In this document: piece after piece, positions 61,827 through 64,000 of the stretch
Layout of the letters: every line of letters begins with the position of its first letter
Numbering within the stretch: the stretch's first letter is position 1
Assembly: GCA_946406115.1 (NCBI GenBank)
Contig: OX291542.1
Location: 37,281,321-37,345,320, forward strand
DNA from: Apoda limacodes
Taxonomy: Eukaryota; Arthropoda; Insecta; Lepidoptera; Limacodidae
Reading direction: 5' to 3'
Length of the DNA: 64,000 nucleotides
Notes under the pieces: model-generated
Database searches by the model: none
Seen by the model: the letters and a program-made list of their open reading frames with translations, nothing else
Told to the model about the DNA's origin: nothing
Translations under genes and position numbers: made by a program

Positions 61827-62616
61827 TTATCGAAGCGTTTGAAAATCGCTTCGACATGTTTTTTTATTTTGCTCAATGCTATCTGACGCTATTAATACGT
61901 CATCAAGGTAGCAAAAAAGAAAGTCGGATCCACGCGTGGTGTAGCCATCAGCGTTATGAATTTCTATGTTTTGTAACACTGAGTCATTCATAAATCGCTG
62001 AAACGTTTGGCTGCCGTTTTGCATGCCAAACATGAGTCTCGTAAAAACAAAACTGCCAAAGGTAGTGCAAATCGCTGTTTTGTCTACGTCATTCGGGTGT
62101 ATTGGAATATTATGGTAGGCTCTATTTAAGTCTATGCGCAAGAAGATTTTTTTTATTTGCCAATATGTACGTAAAGTCGTGAAGTCTTGGAATAGGATAG
62201 CGGTCGGGCTTCGTTACGGCGTTCAATGCGCGATAGTCTCCGACGGGTCGAAGTGACCCATCCTTCTTAGTGACAATGTGGAGAGGGCTTGACCATGGAC
62301 TACTGGATGGTTTGCAAATACCTAACTCCTGCATCAGCCTTAATTCTTCCTTAACAGCCTTATATCGCACTGGTGGGATAGGCCGTGGACGTGCATGTAC
62401 CGGTGGGCCTGTTGTTTCAATGTGATGAAACACGGAATGGGGTGAGCTGTCCTTGAAACACATTGGTTTCGTTATGTTGGGATATCGTGCCAACACATCG
62501 CGATATGGATGATCCCCGTCCACTGTCTGTAACGAAGGCTCGCTCCAGTTGAAGATCCTTCCCCTGGTACTTAAATTAGTTATATTATCTATTAATTTAC
62601 GTCCACTAAGGTCCAC
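61827..62616 (-). pseudogene. Gypsy reverse transcriptase
   Basis: Motifs in order are RPIPPVRYKAVKEELRLMQE, GICKPSSSPWSSPLHIVTKK, LRPVGDYRALNAVTKPDRYP and MRIDLNRAYHNIPIHPND. Then come AICTTFGSFVFTRLMFGMQN and FLFCYLDDVLIAS, the YLDD catalytic box at about 61905. A frameshift lies near 62140 and an extra stretch (DGYTTRGSD) sits just before the box. Confidence 0.88.
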
Positions 62617-62727
62617 TAGAAGCTTATGGTGAGCTAAAAGGTCTGCACCTAATATCGCTTACCTAACATCTACCACTACGAACGTCCAACGATACGGCCT
62701 ACGCAAGTTTAAGTTCACTGTAATTGT

Positions 62728-63715
62728 TTAAGTGCCGTACGTTACGATTCTAGTCTCGTTCGCGGCAAATAACACATAATTGCTATCACAAACACTTTCA
62801 CTTTTTGTACACTTTTTCGGCAATATACTAATGTCCGCACCTGTATCTACTAAAAATTGAGTCCTATTCTCACGGTCGTACACTGTTAAGCGGTTTTGAA
62901 ACTGCGCTGTGCAAACACCCGCTTGAGTTTGCTGCGTATCTAGTTCCCTGGTCGGCATCCGGCTTAGGGATTTTACATGGTTTAATGCATCGATACGCCT
63001 TATCCCCAATTTTTTTATGAAAATAACATCGTCACCTTGTGTGCGTCTGTGAGACGTTTCTCTGTGCTTGGGCCTAAACGAAGATCGTGACCTAGACCTG
63101 GAGTTACGTTTTCCGACTAGATCATCTAATTTTACTTCCCGCCTAGCTATTCTCTTCGTTAACGCGTCTATCTCGTCTGTACGTTGCCTTGTGCCAGATT
63201 GCGCAACGTCCTTATTACAAGCTGCATCCACGCTATCGATATGAGAAGTGTGCACTGTTTCCATAATTTTGTCTGCCATCAGTGCCAGGCTATCCAGTCC
63301 CGCTACATCAGCTACTGCTAATACTGTCTTAACCGAGTTCGGCAGATGGCCTTGCCAAATAACTCGTAATGCATCGTCTGCTATTTTCTTCTGCGCCAGC
63401 TCCCTCATGCTCCTCAGCAATTGCGAGGGTTTTTGTTGGCTTAGTTCTATCTGGCTCAACAATTTGCGAATTCGCGTGCTTTCTGATTCCTCGTAAATGC
63501 TGAGTAACCTGGTTTTTAGAGACTATTTGGTATTTGCCTGTCTCTTGCGGATCAGTTAAAATATCTGCTATAATCTCAATCTGTTGCTTACCTAATTTTG
63601 TAATGGCTAGGTTAAATTTGTTATCATCGCCTACCTTTTGTGCAATTACCGCCTCAAATTGAAGGAACCATACCCTGGGCGAGTCTGTCCAGAAGTCCGG
63701 TATCCTTGCAGTCAC
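62728..63715 (-). pseudogene. Gypsy gag and aspartic protease
   Basis: The start MTARIPDFWTDSPRVWFLQF and VGDDNKFNLAITKLGKQQIE is the conserved gag opening. After a frameshift near 63460, LRSMRELAQKKIADDALRVI, VIWQGHLPNSVKTVLA and KIMET continue it. The zinc knuckle near 63020 lies in a different frame from the rest. The protease has QFLVDTGADISILPKK near 62855, with the DTG active site intact. Confidence 0.87.
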
Positions 63716-63879
63716 CGACTGACTCTGCTTCCGCTGGTAATGCGTTCACTTCGTCTTCACTATGCACAGACATTGTTCTTTGTTTTACAGTTTATACACT
63801 TTTTTAAGTATAAAAGTTCACTGTCGGCCTGCCTGAGCCGTCAACTATGGAAACGCGCGCGATTTGTTTTTTTTCGTAA

Positions 63880-63887
63880 GGTCACCA
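63880..63887 (-). promoter_or_regulatory. Primer-binding site of the Gypsy element
   Basis: On the minus strand the 5' LTR ends CTACACA, then G, then TGGTGACC. The start TGG and the one-base gap are as expected. The same eight bases follow the LTR at 6781-7148. Confidence 0.65.
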
Positions 63888-63888
63888 C

Positions 63889-64000
63889 TGTGTAGATAAG
63901 TGCGTACACGTTGATTAGAAGATTGTCTCTTTATATATATCAGAAGGATGTTTTAATAAAAATCATTTTAGAATAATAATGTTGTATATTAACGTAACTT
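63889..64000 (-). repeat. 5' LTR of the Gypsy element (cut by the window edge)
   Basis: The first 112 bases match 58488-58601 with two substitutions and one 2-bp gap. Confidence 0.93.

Larger units (their letters stand above)
58488..64000 (-). mobile_element. Gypsy LTR retrotransposon (Mag-like), nearly complete, inserted in BEL
   Basis: The element runs right to left. Its 5' LTR begins beyond the right edge and its 3' LTR is at 58488-58764. Gag, protease, reverse transcriptase, RNase H remnant and integrase follow in Gypsy order. The gag zinc knuckle pattern (CYFHKKIGDKAYRCIKPC, in a shifted frame near 63020) is the C..H..G..A..C..PC form I associate with the Mag lineage of insects. The visible 112 bp of the two LTRs differ by two substitutions and one 2-bp indel, so the insertion is fairly young, yet the coding region already has several frameshifts and a deletion. 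Confidence 0.92.

Overview
The window reads as one piece of a transposon-rich, AT-rich insect genome, most likely a moth or butterfly. The evidence is two spliced conserved eukaryotic genes, a set of repeats I recognise as characteristic of Lepidoptera (the GGGTTCCGTACC family, a tRNA-derived SINE, and LINE tails ending GGTGACCGCTTACCATCAGG...), and no sign of prokaryotic gene organisation. The lepidopteran call is inference from repeat and protein resemblance; no search was run.

Two host genes lie head to head. SMC2 (condensin ATPase) runs on the minus strand from its start codon at 23783 towards the left edge. Seven exons encode the first 354 residues in one uninterrupted reading frame, and the gene continues past base 1. 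Nup133 (nuclear pore Y-complex scaffold) starts at 31335 on the plus strand. Five exons give 244 residues, again fully in phase, up to 48974, and the gene presumably continues beyond base 64000. I derived all twelve exons from splice signals plus phase; most are shorter than or offset from the open reading frames around them.

Everything else is introns and the roughly 7.5 kb between the two start codons, filled with mobile elements in layers. SMC2 introns hold a degenerate RTE-type LINE, an LTR with an adjacent primer-binding site, a SINE, a near-perfect 260-bp inverted repeat with a 119-bp direct duplication, and a LINE inside another repeat. The intergenic space holds a LINE RNase H remnant ending about 120 bp from the SMC2 start codon and a two-LTR BEL/Pao element that itself carries two insertions. 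Nup133 introns hold at least six kinds of LINE remnant, a 119-bp hairpin MITE, an 80-bp minisatellite, a DNA transposon with about 325-bp terminal inverted repeats, and a PHD-finger LINE ORF1.

The right end (55376-64000) is a nest: a minus-strand BEL/Pao element is cut by a CR1/Jockey-like LINE and by a young Gypsy element (Mag-like). The Gypsy element lies inside the tyrosine codon of the BEL reverse transcriptase YIDD box, has itself lost the middle of its RNase H, and contains another insertion. One LINE family (called LINE-A below) recurs at least nine times and allows several insertions to be ordered relative to one another.

I did not find an obviously new enzymatic or defence system. 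The least explained items are three decayed transposon-type proteins of uncharacterised families (389-1170, 35930-36560, 51370-51790), a chimeric repeat carrying a LINE-A 3' end (41165-42075), and a 430-bp repeat of unknown class present twice.
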